From contig JAGWMG010000001.1 of the NCBI GenBank assembly GCA_028871795.1, positions 124,001-188,000 on the forward strand: a DNA stretch of 64,000 nucleotides, in the 5' to 3' direction. The notes beneath the pieces were generated by a model. It was not told the DNA's origin, made no database searches, and saw nothing but the letters and a program-made list of their open reading frames with translations. Positions 1-8,883 of this stretch are shown one piece after another. How positions within the stretch are numbered: position 1 is the stretch's first letter; every line of letters starts with the position of its first letter. This DNA is from Alphaproteobacteria bacterium. GTDB lineage: Bacteria; Pseudomonadota; Alphaproteobacteria; Micropepsales; Micropepsaceae. The translations under genes and the position numbers were made by a program.

Positions 1-732
1 CGACGGCGAATGGTCGGTGCCGTGCACCCTGAGATTCAAAGTCGATCCTTGCGGCACGGCAATCGTGTGCGGTCCGTCTTTGGCGAGATAGATCGGCGCT
101 TCGCCGGTGTAGATCGGCGGATCGATCCAGGCGTCCAGCATGGAGGCGGAGCCGGCCGCAGGCCCCAAGGCGCCGGCAAGCCTTTGGGGCCAGTCGGAGC
201 CGGCGGCGAGCGCGCCGAGCAGGATCAGGACCAGAACCGCGAAACGCAGGGCGCGCGGATCGCGTCGCGGCAGATCGGAGCGCGGCCACGGCAGGCGAAT
301 GCGGCCGAGCGTGCGCAGTCGCAGGCGCAGATGGGCGAGCCATAATTCCCGGGCATAAGGATCGTCGGCTCCGGCGGCCAAAGCGTCGTGGGCCTCGGAA
401 ATGGGGCGATGGGGGAGGAAACTGTCGCGTTCGAGCCGCCTTGCGGCGTCTTCCCAGCGCGGCCAGGCGAAGCGCGTCAGGTTGAAATAGAGACTGAGAC
501 CGACGGCGGTGACCAAACAGGCCAGCACCAGCGCGTGCACGATCCACGGCAGCGGCGCGAAGGCGTCGAACAGCGCCGCGGCCAGGCCCAGCCCGGCGAT
601 GCCGCTGGCCGGCCACAGCAGAGGCCACAACCGTTCCCAGATGAGAACCGCGCGGGCGGCAAAGACGGCCCGCTCGATGCGGCTAGACCGCGAGCCAGTT
701 CGGAATTCGGTCGGTTGCGAGTAGCGCGTCAT
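1..732 (-). CDS. DUF4175 (TIGR02302) family membrane protein, 3' end cut by window edge
   Basis: The first 244 residues of a larger protein that runs off the left edge. The ATG at 732 lies inside the end of lysA, 50 bases before the lysA stop, and begins MTRYSQPTEFRTG. The frame stays open to base 1. Hydrophobic stretches near residues 35-60 and 65-80, and a third around residue 150, look like membrane helices. They are followed by the start of a periplasmic-looking domain (AWIDPPIYTGEAPIYL). In many Alphaproteobacteria a TIGR02302/DUF4175 protein follows lysA, and the membrane segments plus the PPxYTG motif match that family. Its function is unknown. The large overlap with lysA suggests translational coupling. 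Confidence 0.8.
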   Translation of the reverse strand, partial: MTRYSQPTEFRTGSRSSRIERAVFAARAVLIWERLWPLLWPASGIAGLGLAAALFDAFAPLPWIVHALVLACLVTAVGLSLYFNLTRFAWPRWEDAARRLERDSFLPHRPISEAHDALAAGADDPYARELWLAHLRLRLRTLGRIRLPWPRSDLPRRDPRALRFAVLVLILLGALAAGSDWPQRLAGALGPAAGSASMLDAWIDPPIYTGEAPIYLAKDGPHTIAVPQGSTLNLRVHGTDHSPS

Positions 733-1951
733 CGTCCATTCGCGGCCGCACCACGGCCCATTGTGCGCCCTTCACCAGGATTTCCGGGGCGGGCGGGCGG
801 GCATTGTAGGCCGACGACATCACCGCGCCATAGGCGCCTGCGGTCAAAATCGCCACCAAGTCGCCGTCTTTCAACCGCGCCATGTCGCGGTCGGCGGCGA
901 AAATGTCCGAGGTTTCGCAGATCGGGCCGACCACGTCGTAACGGGCGCGCAGGGCGTGCGGGCCGGCTTCCTCGACCGGCACGATGTCGTGATGGGCGTC
1001 GTAGAGCGCGGGGCGCACCAGATCGTTCATGCCCGCGTCGAGGATCAGGAACTGCTTGCGCTCGCCTTTCTTGACATAGATGACGCGCGCCACCAGCACC
1101 CCGGCGTTGGCGGCGATGAACCGTCCCGGTTCCAGGATCAGCCGCGCGTTCAACCCTTTGGTGAGCTTCGCCGCCATGGCCCCGTAGACGGCGGGGTCGG
1201 GCGGCGGCGTGTTGTCGATGTGGTAGGGCACGCCCAGCCCGCCACCCAGATCGATCCGTGCGATGGCGTGCCCGTCGCGGCGCAGCACGCCCACGAAATC
1301 GGCCAGGCGCTGGAAGGCCTCCTCGAACGGCTCGAGCGAGGTGATCTGGCTGCCGATATGGACGTCGACGCCGACGATCTCGACGTTCTTCAGCGTCGCC
1401 GCCAGGCCATAGGCTTCGCGCACGCGGCTCCAGGGAATGCCGAATTTGGTCTCCGCGTGTCCGGTGGAGATTTTCGCGTGCGTCCTGGCATCGACGTCGG
1501 GATTGATGCGGAAGGCGATGGGCGCGCGTTGGCCCAGCGATCGCGCCGCCGCGTCGAGCGCCAGGAGTTCGGCTTCGCTTTCGAGGTTGAACTGGTAGAT
1601 GCCCGCCGCCAGCGCCGCCGTCATCTCGGCTGTGGTCTTGCCGACGCCGGAGAAGACGATTTTCCCGCCGGGAATGCCGGCGGCCAGCGCCTTCTTCAGC
1701 TCGCCGCCGGAGACCACGTCCGCTCCGGCGCCGAGATTGCCCAGCGTTCTCAGGACCGCGAGATTGCCGTTGGCCTTGACCGAGAACGCCACCAGCGAAC
1801 CTTCGGGAAGCGCGCCGGCGAAAACGCGGTAGTGGCGTTCCAGCGTCGCCGCCGAATAGCAATAGAACGGCGTGCCGACGCTTGCCGCCACATCGGAAAG
1901 GCCGACGTCCTCGGCGTGGAGCCGGCCGTTCCTGTACGAAAAATGATTCAT
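683..1951 (-). CDS. lysA: diaminopimelate decarboxylase
   Basis: Pyridoxal-phosphate enzyme that decarboxylates meso-diaminopimelate to L-lysine, the last step of lysine synthesis, in the cytoplasm. The 422-residue length is normal for the family. Visible motifs are the PLP lysine in FSVKANGN (K59), HIGSQ (198-202), the phosphate-binding glycine run DLGGGLGVPY (about 234-243), EPGR, and CETSD with the active-site cysteine. The ATG overlaps the stop of the upstream lipoprotein gene as ATGA, which fixes the start and points to an argH-lptM-lysA-DUF4175 operon. Other lysine genes lie elsewhere in the window (asd, dapC-like, dapD, dapE). Confidence 0.97.
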   Translation of the reverse strand: MNHFSYRNGRLHAEDVGLSDVAASVGTPFYCYSAATLERHYRVFAGALPEGSLVAFSVKANGNLAVLRTLGNLGAGADVVSGGELKKALAAGIPGGKIVFSGVGKTTAEMTAALAAGIYQFNLESEAELLALDAAARSLGQRAPIAFRINPDVDARTHAKISTGHAETKFGIPWSRVREAYGLAATLKNVEIVGVDVHIGSQITSLEPFEEAFQRLADFVGVLRRDGHAIARIDLGGGLGVPYHIDNTPPPDPAVYGAMAAKLTKGLNARLILEPGRFIAANAGVLVARVIYVKKGERKQFLILDAGMNDLVRPALYDAHHDIVPVEEAGPHALRARYDVVGPICETSDIFAADRDMARLKDGDLVAILTAGAYGAVMSSAYNARPPAPEILVKGAQWAVVRPRMDDDALLATDRIPNWLAV

Positions 1952-2100
1952 CGGCCGAGCGGCGACGGCGGCCTGGAGGGATCCTTCTCGCCCTTTTGCG
2001 CGGGATGGCCGTCGGGCTTGACCAGGTCGTTCTTCACGCCGCAGCCCGAAGCGGACAACAGGAACGCCAAAGCGAGCGCCAGACGCAGTGCGATTCTCAT
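1948..2100 (-). CDS. lptM: small LptM/YifL-like lipoprotein
   Basis: A 50-residue lipoprotein. It has a hydrophobic signal ([15 protein letters not shown]) ending in the lipobox SASGC (C20), then a short polar tail rich in Pro, Lys and Asp. The sequence just after the cysteine ([11 protein letters not shown]) resembles the CGxKGxLxxP motif of LptM, which assists maturation of the LPS translocon LptD/E in E. coli. Its ATG overlaps the argH stop and its stop overlaps the lysA start, both as ATGA. The place between argH and lysA is the usual alphaproteobacterial one. Assignment to LptM rests on motif and position; function here is inferred. Confidence 0.8.
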   Translation of the reverse strand: MRIALRLALALAFLLSASGCGVKNDLVKPDGHPAQKGEKDPSRPPSPLGR

Positions 2101-3479
2101 TTCAATTTCTCTCCCCAGAAGACGAGCTGCTCGCGCACGCGCGCGGGCGCGGTGCCGCCCAGGCTCATGCGCGACGCCACCGACGCCTCCAGGCTCAGCA
2201 CCGAAAACACCTCGTCGGTGACGGCCGGCTCCAGCTTGCGCATTTCCTCGAGCGGCAGCTTGTCGAGGGCGACCTTCATTTCCTCGGCGCGCTTGACGAT
2301 GGCGCCGGCGATATGGTGCGCCTCGCGGAACGGCTTTTTCAGCACGCGCACCAGCCAATCGGCGAGATCGGTTGCGGTGGGATAGCCCGCCCCTGCCGCG
2401 GCCCGCATGGCGCCGGCATCGGCTTGCAAGTCGGCGATCATCGCCGCCATCGCGGCCAGCGAAAGCTCCAGCGTGTCGGCGGCGTCGAAGACGCGCTCCT
2501 TGTCTTCCTGCAGATCGCTGCCATAGGCGAGCACCAGGCCCTTGACCACCGTCGCCAGCGCCACGAAGTCGCCCAGCACGCGACCCGTCTTGCCGCGGAT
2601 CAGCTCCGCCGCGTCGGGATTGCGCTTCTGCGGCATGATCGAGGAGCCGGTGGTGAAGGCATCCGACAGGCGCACGAATCCGAACTGGGGCGAACTCCAT
2701 TGCACGATCTCGCCGGCAAGTTTCGACAGATGCGTCGCCGAGATCGCCGCCGCCGCCAGATATTCGAGCGCGAAGTCGCGCGCCGAAACGGCGTCGAGCG
2801 AATTGCGCATCGGCCGCGCGAAGCCCAGCGTCCTTGCCGTCACTTCGCGGTCGATGGCGAACGAGGTGCCCGCCAGGGCCGCGGCCCCCAGAGGGCATTC
2901 GTTCAGCCGCTTGCGCGCGTCGGCGAAGCGGGCGCGGTCGCGCTCGAACATTTCCACATAGGCCAGGCAGTGGTGGCCGAAGGTTACCGGCTGGGCGCTT
3001 TGCATGTGCGTGAAGCCGGGCATGATGGTGGCGGCATGGCTTTGCGCCTGCGTGAGCAGCGCGCCCTGCAGTGCCTTCAAGCCCGCTTCGGCGCGCTCGC
3101 AGGCTTGGCGGATCCACAATCGCAAATCGGTCGCCACCTGGTCGTTGCGCGAACGTGCCGTGTGCAGCCGTCCCGCCGCCTCCCCGACGATTTCCCCCAG
3201 ACGCGATTCGATGTTCAGGTGGATGTCTTCCAGCGCCCGCTTGAAGACGAATTTGCCCTGCGCGATCTCGCCGCCGATGGTCTCGAGCCCCTTGAGGATG
3301 GCCTCGGCATCCTCCTTGGAAACAATGCCCTGGATGGCCAGCATGCGCACATGCGCGCGCGATCCGGCGAGGTCCTGTTCGGCCAGCCGTTTGTCGAAAG
3401 CGATAGAGGGCGTTATGTCCTCCATGATCTTGCCGGGGCCGCCGGCGAAGCGGCCGCCCCACATTTCGTTCGCTACCAT
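2097..3479 (-). CDS. argH: argininosuccinate lyase
   Basis: Splits argininosuccinate into arginine and fumarate, the last step of arginine synthesis. It is 460 residues, the usual length for the fumarase/aspartase superfamily. The signature loop [12 protein letters not shown] (about residue 280) holds the catalytic serine and substrate-binding residues. HTARSRNDQ near residue 105 and the TFGHH segment near residue 165 are also typical. The start ATG at 3479 faces the tlpA-like gene across a 9-base gap, so both promoters must overlap the opposite gene's 5' end. argB lies 56 kb away in the same window. Confidence 0.97.
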   Translation of the reverse strand: MVANEMWGGRFAGGPGKIMEDITPSIAFDKRLAEQDLAGSRAHVRMLAIQGIVSKEDAEAILKGLETIGGEIAQGKFVFKRALEDIHLNIESRLGEIVGEAAGRLHTARSRNDQVATDLRLWIRQACERAEAGLKALQGALLTQAQSHAATIMPGFTHMQSAQPVTFGHHCLAYVEMFERDRARFADARKRLNECPLGAAALAGTSFAIDREVTARTLGFARPMRNSLDAVSARDFALEYLAAAAISATHLSKLAGEIVQWSSPQFGFVRLSDAFTTGSSIMPQKRNPDAAELIRGKTGRVLGDFVALATVVKGLVLAYGSDLQEDKERVFDAADTLELSLAAMAAMIADLQADAGAMRAAAGAGYPTATDLADWLVRVLKKPFREAHHIAGAIVKRAEEMKVALDKLPLEEMRKLEPAVTDEVFSVLSLEASVASRMSLGGTAPARVREQLVFWGEKLK

Positions 3480-3488
3480 GAGACCGCC

Positions 3489-4055
3489 ATGACGCTGCCC
3501 CGCTTTCGCCCCCTCACCCTTGCGGCTGCGGTCGGCGCGGGGGCGCTTCTGGTTGTTCTATATGTGATCGCAGCGCTTTCTGTCCACGCGCCGCCGGCCT
3601 CGCTCAAGCCGCTGACGCTGACCCGTCCGGCAAAACCGGTGCCGGCCGCGGTTTTTTCCGCTGCGGACGGCAAGCTGCACAGCTTGAGCGAGTTCAAGGG
3701 CCGGCTGGTTCTCTTGAACCTGTGGGCGCCCTGGTGCGCGCCCTGCGTCAAGGAGCTGCCGGCGCTGGCGGCGTTGCAGAAGGCGCTGCCGGGAGACCGC
3801 TTCGCGGTGGTGGCGGTCGATGTCGGGCGCGATACGCTGGAAGAGGCGGGCGGCTTTCTCGCCGCGCACGACGCGCGCGCGCTGCACGCTTATCTGGATT
3901 CGAACACCAGCCTGTTTCGTGCCTTCGGGGCCTATGGGCTGCCGCTCAGCGTCCTGATCGACGCCAAGGGCCGCGAGATCGCACGCGCCGAGGGCCCCGC
4001 CGAGTGGTCCGCGCCGGAGTCGGTGCGCTACCTGAAACGGCTGGCGGAGCGCTAA
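3489..4055 (+). CDS. TlpA-family thiol:disulfide oxidoreductase
   Basis: A 188-residue membrane-anchored thioredoxin-fold protein. The N-terminal hydrophobic segment (about residues 9-31) would tether it to the inner membrane with the thioredoxin domain in the periplasm. The redox motif is WAPWCAPC (C83 and C86), and the cis-proline motif [10 protein letters not shown] follows later. TlpA-like proteins reduce disulfides in the periplasm, often for cytochrome or oxidase copper-site assembly. The divergent argH-tlpA arrangement is common in Alphaproteobacteria. Its TAA stop shares bases with the TAG stop of the convergent hydroxyacyl-CoA dehydrogenase gene. The exact client protein is not known. 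Confidence 0.9.
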   Translation: MTLPRFRPLTLAAAVGAGALLVVLYVIAALSVHAPPASLKPLTLTRPAKPVPAAVFSAADGKLHSLSEFKGRLVLLNLWAPWCAPCVKELPALAALQKALPGDRFAVVAVDVGRDTLEEAGGFLAAHDARALHAYLDSNTSLFRAFGAYGLPLSVLIDAKGREIARAEGPAEWSAPESVRYLKRLAER

Positions 4056-4927
4056 CGCGTCGGCACAGGCTCCTTGCCGCGGTAATCGTAGAAGCCGCGG
4101 CCGGTTTTGCGTCCCAGCCAGCCGGCTTCGACGTATTTCACCAGCAGCGGGCAGGGCCGGTATTTCGAGTCCGCCAGGCCCTCGTACAGCACCTGCATCA
4201 CCGACAGGCAGGTGTCCAGCCCGATGAAATCGGCGAGCTGCAGCGGCCCCATCGGGTGGTTGGCACCCAGCCGCATGGCGGTGTCGATCGCTTCCACGTT
4301 TCCCACGCCTTCGTACAGCGTGTAGACCGCTTCGTTGATCATCGGCAGCAGGATGCGGTTGACGATGAAGGCGGGGAAATCCTCGGCGTAGGCGGCGGTC
4401 TTGCCGACATGCTTGATGATGTCGAGCGCCGCCTGGAAGGTGGTGTCGTCGGTGGCGATGCCGCGGATGACTTCCACCAGCTGCATCACCGGCACCGGAT
4501 TCATGAAATGCAGTCCGATGAAACGCTCCGGCCGGTCGGTGGAGGCGGCCAGCCGCGTCACCGAGATCGACGAGGTGTTGGTGGCGATCATCGCTTTGGC
4601 GGAGAGCCGCGGGCAAAGCTCCTGGAAGATTTTCCGTTTGACGGCTTCGTCTTCGGTGGCAGCCTCGATGACGAGATCGCGGTCGCGCATGCCTTCCAGG
4701 CTCTGCGAGGCGTGGATGCGCCCGATCGCCGGACCGATCTCTTCTTCCTTGATGAGACCCTTCGCCGACTGCCTTTGCATGTTCCTCTGGATGACGGCCG
4801 TGGCGCGGTCCAGTTGTTCGGAGTTGATGTCCTCCAACACGACATCGTAACCCGCCAGCGACAGGACATGGGCGATGCCGTTGCCCATCTGACCTGCGCC
4901 GATTACCCCGATACGCTCGATACTCAT
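4052..4927 (-). CDS. hbd: 3-hydroxybutyryl-CoA dehydrogenase
   Basis: NAD(P)-dependent enzyme that interconverts 3-hydroxybutyryl-CoA and acetoacetyl-CoA. The 291-residue protein starts [20 protein letters not shown], a Rossmann GxGxxG motif at residues 9-14. The [15 protein letters not shown] segment (about 139-153) carries the catalytic histidine, and [11 protein letters not shown] lies in the C-terminal helical domain. Its length matches stand-alone short-chain dehydrogenases, not FadB fusions. It lies 30 bases downstream of etfA on the same strand, so it is probably co-transcribed with etfBA and takes part in beta-oxidation or polyhydroxybutyrate/butyrate turnover. Confidence 0.93.
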   Translation of the reverse strand: MSIERIGVIGAGQMGNGIAHVLSLAGYDVVLEDINSEQLDRATAVIQRNMQRQSAKGLIKEEEIGPAIGRIHASQSLEGMRDRDLVIEAATEDEAVKRKIFQELCPRLSAKAMIATNTSSISVTRLAASTDRPERFIGLHFMNPVPVMQLVEVIRGIATDDTTFQAALDIIKHVGKTAAYAEDFPAFIVNRILLPMINEAVYTLYEGVGNVEAIDTAMRLGANHPMGPLQLADFIGLDTCLSVMQVLYEGLADSKYRPCPLLVKYVEAGWLGRKTGRGFYDYRGKEPVPTR

Positions 4928-4957
4928 GCGTTGTACCCTGTCCTTGTCGGCTTCCGT

Positions 4958-5899
4958 TCAGGCGCCGAGCTTCGTCAATTCTTCTTCCAATTCGGGGATC
5001 GCCTTGAACAAGTCGGCGACCAGGCCGAAATCGGCGATCTGGAAAATCGGCGCCTCTTCGTCCTTGTTGATGGCGGCGATGACCTTCGAATCCTTCATCC
5101 CCGCCAGATGCTGGATGGCGCCGGAAATTCCCACCGCGATGTAAAGATCGGGAGCGACGATTTTTCCGGTCTGGCCCACTTGGTAATCGTTGGTGACGAA
5201 GCCGGCATCGACGGCGGCGCGGCTGGCGCCCACGGCCGCATGCAGCTTGTCGGCGATTTTCTCCAGCAGCTTGAAATTCTCCGCCGATTGCAGGCCGCGC
5301 CCGCCCGAGATGACGATCTTCGCCGCGGTCAGTTCGGGGCGCTCCGATTTCGACAATTCCTCGCCGACGAATTTCGAGGTGCCGGGGTCGGAAGCCGCCG
5401 CCACCTTCTCGACCGCGGCCGAACCCGTCGCTGCCGCGGGCTTGAAGGCGGTGGTGCGCACGCTGACGACTTTCTTGCCGGCCCCCGCCTGGACGGTCTG
5501 GATGGCGTTGCCGGCATAGATGGGGCGCTCGAAGGTGTCGGGGGCGACCACCTTCACGATTTCGGAAATCTGCGGCGTATCCAGCTTGGCGGCCACGCGC
5601 GGCAGGTAGTTCTTTCCGTTGGTGGTTGCCGGCGCCAGGATCGCATCGTAGCCGCCGGCAAGCGAAAGGATGAGCGTTTCCATCGTTTCAGCGACCATCT
5701 TGGCGTAGAGCGCGTCGTCGGCGAGGAGCACCTTGCCGACGCCCGCCAGCTTGGCCGCCGCCGCCGCGACCGCGGAGCAGTTCTGCCCCGCCACCAGCAC
5801 GTGTACGCCGGCGCCGAGCTGGGTGGCCGCCGTCACCGTCTTGGCGGTCGCATCCTTCAGGGTCTTGTTGTCGTGTTCGGCAATGACGAGCGTGGCCAT
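4958..5899 (-). CDS. etfA: electron transfer flavoprotein alpha subunit
   Basis: The FAD-binding alpha subunit of the ETF heterodimer, which takes electrons from acyl-CoA dehydrogenases and passes them to ETF:ubiquinone oxidoreductase. It has 313 residues. The N-terminal ETF domain starts [11 protein letters not shown]. The C-terminal FAD domain shows [28 protein letters not shown], a family hallmark, quoted here in two overlapping parts: [13 protein letters not shown] and [15 protein letters not shown]. The open frame extends further upstream, but the ATG at 5899 overlaps the etfB stop as TGATG and gives the normal length, so I choose it. Confidence 0.96.
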   Translation of the reverse strand: MATLVIAEHDNKTLKDATAKTVTAATQLGAGVHVLVAGQNCSAVAAAAAKLAGVGKVLLADDALYAKMVAETMETLILSLAGGYDAILAPATTNGKNYLPRVAAKLDTPQISEIVKVVAPDTFERPIYAGNAIQTVQAGAGKKVVSVRTTAFKPAAATGSAAVEKVAAASDPGTSKFVGEELSKSERPELTAAKIVISGGRGLQSAENFKLLEKIADKLHAAVGASRAAVDAGFVTNDYQVGQTGKIVAPDLYIAVGISGAIQHLAGMKDSKVIAAINKDEEAPIFQIADFGLVADLFKAIPELEEELTKLGA

Positions 5900-6645
5900 C
5901 ACAGGACCCCCGCGTCTTTCAGCCTGGCGAGAAGCTCGGCGACGGTCTTCACCTTGACGCCGCCCTGGCGTTTGGGCGGTTCGCTGACCTTGAGCACTTT
6001 CAGGCGCGGTGTGGTGTCGACGCCGTAATCGGCAGGGGTCTTTTCGTCGATCGGCTTCTTCTTCGCCTTCATAATGTTGGGCAGCGAAGCGTAACGCGGC
6101 TCGTTGAGGCGCAGATCCGTCGTCATCACCGCCGGCAGCTTTACCTCCAGCGTCTGCAGACCGCCGTCGATCTCGCGCTCGACCTTGGCGCTCGCCGCCT
6201 CCAGTTCCAGCTTGTGGGCGAAGGTCGCTTGCGGCCAGCCGAGCAGGGCCGCCAGCATCTGGCCGGTCTGGTTGGAATCGTCGTCGATGGCCTGCTTGCC
6301 GGTGATGACCAGGTCCGGCTTCTCGGCGTCGCAAATGGCCTTGAGGATCTTGGCGACTGCGAGCGGTTCGACCTCGCCTTGCGTTTTGACCAGGATGCCG
6401 CGGTCGGCGCCCATGGCCAGCGCCGTGCGGATGGTTTCGGAGGCCTGGGCCGGTCCGATGGAAACGGCGACCACTTCGCTGGCCTTGCCTTTTTCCTTCA
6501 GCCGGACGGCTTCCTCGACGGCGATCTCGTCAAAGGGGTTCATGGACATCTTGACGTTGGCCAAGTCCACGGCTGTCTGGTCCGCCTTGACGCGAACCTT
6601 GACGTTGTAATCGATCACCCGCTTCACGGGCACCAGAACCTTCAT
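5899..6645 (-). CDS. etfB: electron transfer flavoprotein beta subunit
   Basis: The AMP-binding beta subunit of ETF, partner of the etfA product encoded directly downstream. It is 248 residues, the usual length. It starts [19 protein letters not shown], which is the typical ETF-beta N-terminus. The segment [12 protein letters not shown] and the C-terminal signature region around [19 protein letters not shown] also match. An upstream in-frame ATG would add 37 residues with no family match, so I set the start at 6645. The gene heads an etfB-etfA-hbd operon. The 233 bases upstream hold its promoter and a hairpin belonging to the next gene. Confidence 0.96.
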   Translation of the reverse strand: MKVLVPVKRVIDYNVKVRVKADQTAVDLANVKMSMNPFDEIAVEEAVRLKEKGKASEVVAVSIGPAQASETIRTALAMGADRGILVKTQGEVEPLAVAKILKAICDAEKPDLVITGKQAIDDDSNQTGQMLAALLGWPQATFAHKLELEAASAKVEREIDGGLQTLEVKLPAVMTTDLRLNEPRYASLPNIMKAKKKPIDEKTPADYGVDTTPRLKVLKVSEPPKRQGGVKVKTVAELLARLKDAGVL

Positions 6646-6855
6646 GGCGTTCGAAATTCCCTGGCTGAACGGCCCCGCGATGAGCAGTTCGTCTCTGGCG
6701 TCCGCAAGGCTCGCGGATACGCTTGTTTTGAGCCGGCCGCTATTTGTGCGGTGCAAAAACTAGGCCCGCCTCCGCCGCCCTGTCAACGAACCATATTTTG
6801 GCCGTTTACGGGTGCCGGCAGAGGTGGGCCATCAGTTATTGCAACGCAGCATTGT

Positions 6856-6874
6856 CTGCGGCGTTCCGCCGCAG
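6856..6874 (-). terminator. hairpin after the cytochrome c gene
   Basis: A perfect 8-bp stem, CTGCGGCG with loop TTC and CGCCGCAG, lies 4 bases beyond the stop of the cytochrome c gene read on the minus strand. No clear U-tract follows, so it may be a 3'-end stabilising hairpin or a weak intrinsic terminator. The rest of 6646-6855 shows no gene and should hold the etfB promoter. Confidence 0.4.
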
Positions 6875-6878
6875 GCGG

Positions 6879-7331
6879 CTACTTGCGGGAATTCAGATAG
6901 GCGACCAGATCGTCGATCTGCTTCTGGTCCGAGAGGCCGGGGAACGCCATTTTGGTGCCCGGAACGAGCTTGGCCGGGCCCGAGACCCAGACTCCAAGTT
7001 TGTCGTCGGTCCAGACGATGCCCGAACTCTTGAGCGCCGAAGAATAGGAGAAGTTGGGCTCTGACGCCGCCTTGCGCCCGACGACGCCGAACAGGTTGGG
7101 TCCCAGCCCGTTGGCGCCGTCCTTGTCGGCTTTGTGGCACATGGCGCAGCGCTGGAAAATCTGCGCGCCCTTGGTGGCATCGCCGGCGTGCGGCGGCTGG
7201 GCCATCGCCACGACAATGTTCTTCTGCGGCGCGGCGTTCGCGGCGAGCGCGCCCGCCATCAAGAAGGCCAGGGTGCCCGCTGCCAGAAGAGCCGTGCGGA
7301 GTTGCGATGCGGATGTCAAAGAGCGAGCCAT
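6879..7331 (-). CDS. periplasmic class I cytochrome c
   Basis: A 150-residue exported monohaem cytochrome c. A signal peptide (hydrophobic about residues 12-31, likely cleavage after ANA) precedes the haem motif CAMCH (C62, C65, H66). The axial methionine is in VPGTKMAFPG (M128), as in cytochrome c2/c550 proteins. GLGPNLFGVVGRKA is the usual loop after the haem motif. The gene begins 16 bases inside the end of the Cyc2-like barrel cytochrome gene, so the two are co-transcribed and probably translationally coupled. A likely role is to carry electrons between the outer-membrane cytochrome and inner-membrane oxidases; this is inferred. Confidence 0.92.
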   Translation of the reverse strand: MARSLTSASQLRTALLAAGTLAFLMAGALAANAAPQKNIVVAMAQPPHAGDATKGAQIFQRCAMCHKADKDGANGLGPNLFGVVGRKAASEPNFSYSSALKSSGIVWTDDKLGVWVSGPAKLVPGTKMAFPGLSDQKQIDDLVAYLNSRK

Positions 7332-8671
7332 GTGAAGATCCTCAGTGTGTTGTTGTCGGAAGCGCTACGTCCGGTGCCGTCGTAATTGCTGCTGGCGCCG
7401 TCGAATTTCGTGTAGACGATGTATTGCAGGCCCACGCGCAGATTGATCCGCGGACCGAAGGGGGAGTCGCCCGCTCCCCACGGCGTGGCGTCGACCTGGA
7501 ACAGCACGCCCGTGCTGTCGGGCTTGAAGGTGCTGTTGGAGGCATAGAGCAGAGCGTCGCTCGAGCCCCAGGTGTTGAACAGCTGGACCGAGCCGCCGAT
7601 CATGTTGTGCCAGTAATAGGAGGCGTCGAGCCGCAGATCGTCGAGGGAGTCGTTGAGATTCGTCGCCGCGCCCAAGGCCTGCGAGGCCGCCAGGTTCTGG
7701 CTTTCGTGGGTGTAGCGGGCGTTGATCGTGTAGATATTGTTGCCGTCGCCCATGAACTGGTAGGAGCCGTCGATCCCGAAATCGGAATAGGAATCCGTCA
7801 TGCCCGTGCTGGTGTCGCCGCCGGGATTAAGATCGGGGAAGAAGCCGAAGGCGCCGATCTCGAAATTCTGGTCGCCGTAGTCTTTCTGGTAGGCGACGCG
7901 GACATACGGCGCGACGCCGGAAATCGGACCGGGGCCGAAACTGCTGCCCATGGCGCTCAGGAAACGGTTCGAAGGCGTCCAGTAGAATCCGACCTCGGTG
8001 TAGAGGCTCGAATTCCACCAGGCGTAAGCCGTGGTTCCAAGGACGCTCTGCGCCAGGCCGCCGTCGAAAATGGTGCTGGCGGCCGGCGCCGGCGCCAGGG
8101 CGCTGCTGGTATAGGGGAAGCCCCAGGCCGGCAGCGTGTTCCAAGCATCTTGCACGCCGGGGTTGTTGTTCACGCTGACGCCCAGAAGCACGTCGTCTCC
8201 CCACAGCGTGACGTGGTCGGTGGCGCGGAAATCGGTGTTGTCCCACGAGAACGAGCGGCCGATGCCGTCATAGGTCCATTGGGAGAAGACCCCGAAATGA
8301 TCGCCGATGCCGCCGGCGAGGAACAAGCTCGCCTGGTCGAGCGAGAAATTGTTGTTGTCGCTGTAGTGGGGAGCGGGTGGAGACTCCTGCGCTTTGGCGC
8401 TGCTTTCGAAGGACGACATCACCATCGCGGAAACCGGCACCGGAAAGGCATCGCCGCCCGCGTCCATGGTGTAGCCGCCGAGCTTGAAGGCGCGGCCGAA
8501 CGGCGTGAGTTGCGGCCCGAAGCCGCCGATGTGGCAGGCGCTGCAAATCTGGCCCGTCTTCACCGCATAGGCGGGAAGGGCTTTGGCGGGGGTACATGCG
8601 AACGCCGCGATCCCCGCGATGAGGGCAAGCCTTGCGGGCAACTTCGTCGTGCAAATTGAAATTATTTTCAT
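7316..8671 (-). CDS. monohaem cytochrome c fused to outer-membrane barrel, Cyc2-like
   Basis: A 451-residue exported protein. It has a signal peptide (MKIISICTTKLPARLALIAG, then IAAFACTPAKA), one c-type haem motif CSACH (C43-H47), and a C-terminal part of about 390 residues with alternating polar and aromatic residues, like an outer-membrane beta barrel. The N-terminal pattern LPAYAVKTGxxCSACH followed by PQLTPFGRAFKLGGYT closely resembles the cap of Cyc2 iron-oxidising porin cytochromes (PxFARxTGxxCxxCH, GxxFxxxGY). Length also fits Cyc2. I favour the ATG at 8671; another in-frame ATG lies at 8695. The adjoining soluble cytochrome supports an electron path across the periplasm. Substrate is unknown, and many proteins of this look are only called cytochrome c. 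Confidence 0.7.
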   Translation of the reverse strand: MKIISICTTKLPARLALIAGIAAFACTPAKALPAYAVKTGQICSACHIGGFGPQLTPFGRAFKLGGYTMDAGGDAFPVPVSAMVMSSFESSAKAQESPPAPHYSDNNNFSLDQASLFLAGGIGDHFGVFSQWTYDGIGRSFSWDNTDFRATDHVTLWGDDVLLGVSVNNNPGVQDAWNTLPAWGFPYTSSALAPAPAASTIFDGGLAQSVLGTTAYAWWNSSLYTEVGFYWTPSNRFLSAMGSSFGPGPISGVAPYVRVAYQKDYGDQNFEIGAFGFFPDLNPGGDTSTGMTDSYSDFGIDGSYQFMGDGNNIYTINARYTHESQNLAASQALGAATNLNDSLDDLRLDASYYWHNMIGGSVQLFNTWGSSDALLYASNSTFKPDSTGVLFQVDATPWGAGDSPFGPRINLRVGLQYIVYTKFDGASSNYDGTGRSASDNNTLRIFTWLAL

Positions 8672-8747
8672 TTGTGGTCCCCAATTGCGTTGCATCGCCT
8701 GTTACGAACGATTGTAAGAATCGTCCGGTAAAACGCACGTAAGTAAA

Positions 8748-8761
8748 TTGACGCATGTCGA
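8748..8761. promoter_or_regulatory. possible FNR/CRP-type box before the Cyc2-like gene
   Basis: TTGACGCATGTCGA, one base away from the symmetric TTGA-N6-TCAA pattern bound by FNR/FixK-type regulators. It lies about 77 bases before the chosen start of the cytochrome-barrel gene, a fitting distance for an activator. It is a single weak match in AT-richer DNA, so it is only a candidate. Confidence 0.25.
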
Positions 8762-8830
8762 AAAATAAAGGCCGGTTTGGTTGACCCGATCGCAAAAAAA
8801 GTAAGGGTTTCACACCGGATATGCGGACCC

Positions 8831-8872
8831 GCGACAGCAAGTCGCAACTGCGAGCGCGCGATTAAGTCGCAG
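8831..8872 (-). terminator. two hairpins downstream of ftsK
   Basis: On the minus strand just beyond the ftsK stop are a stem CTGCGA/TCGCAG (8848-8872) and a second GCGAC-TTGCT-GTCGC (8831-8845). A run of seven T follows about 30 bases later (8794-8800). They probably mark the end of the ftsK transcript, but the spacing to the T-run is not that of a standard intrinsic terminator. Confidence 0.3.
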
Positions 8873-8883
8873 TAGATTGTGGC

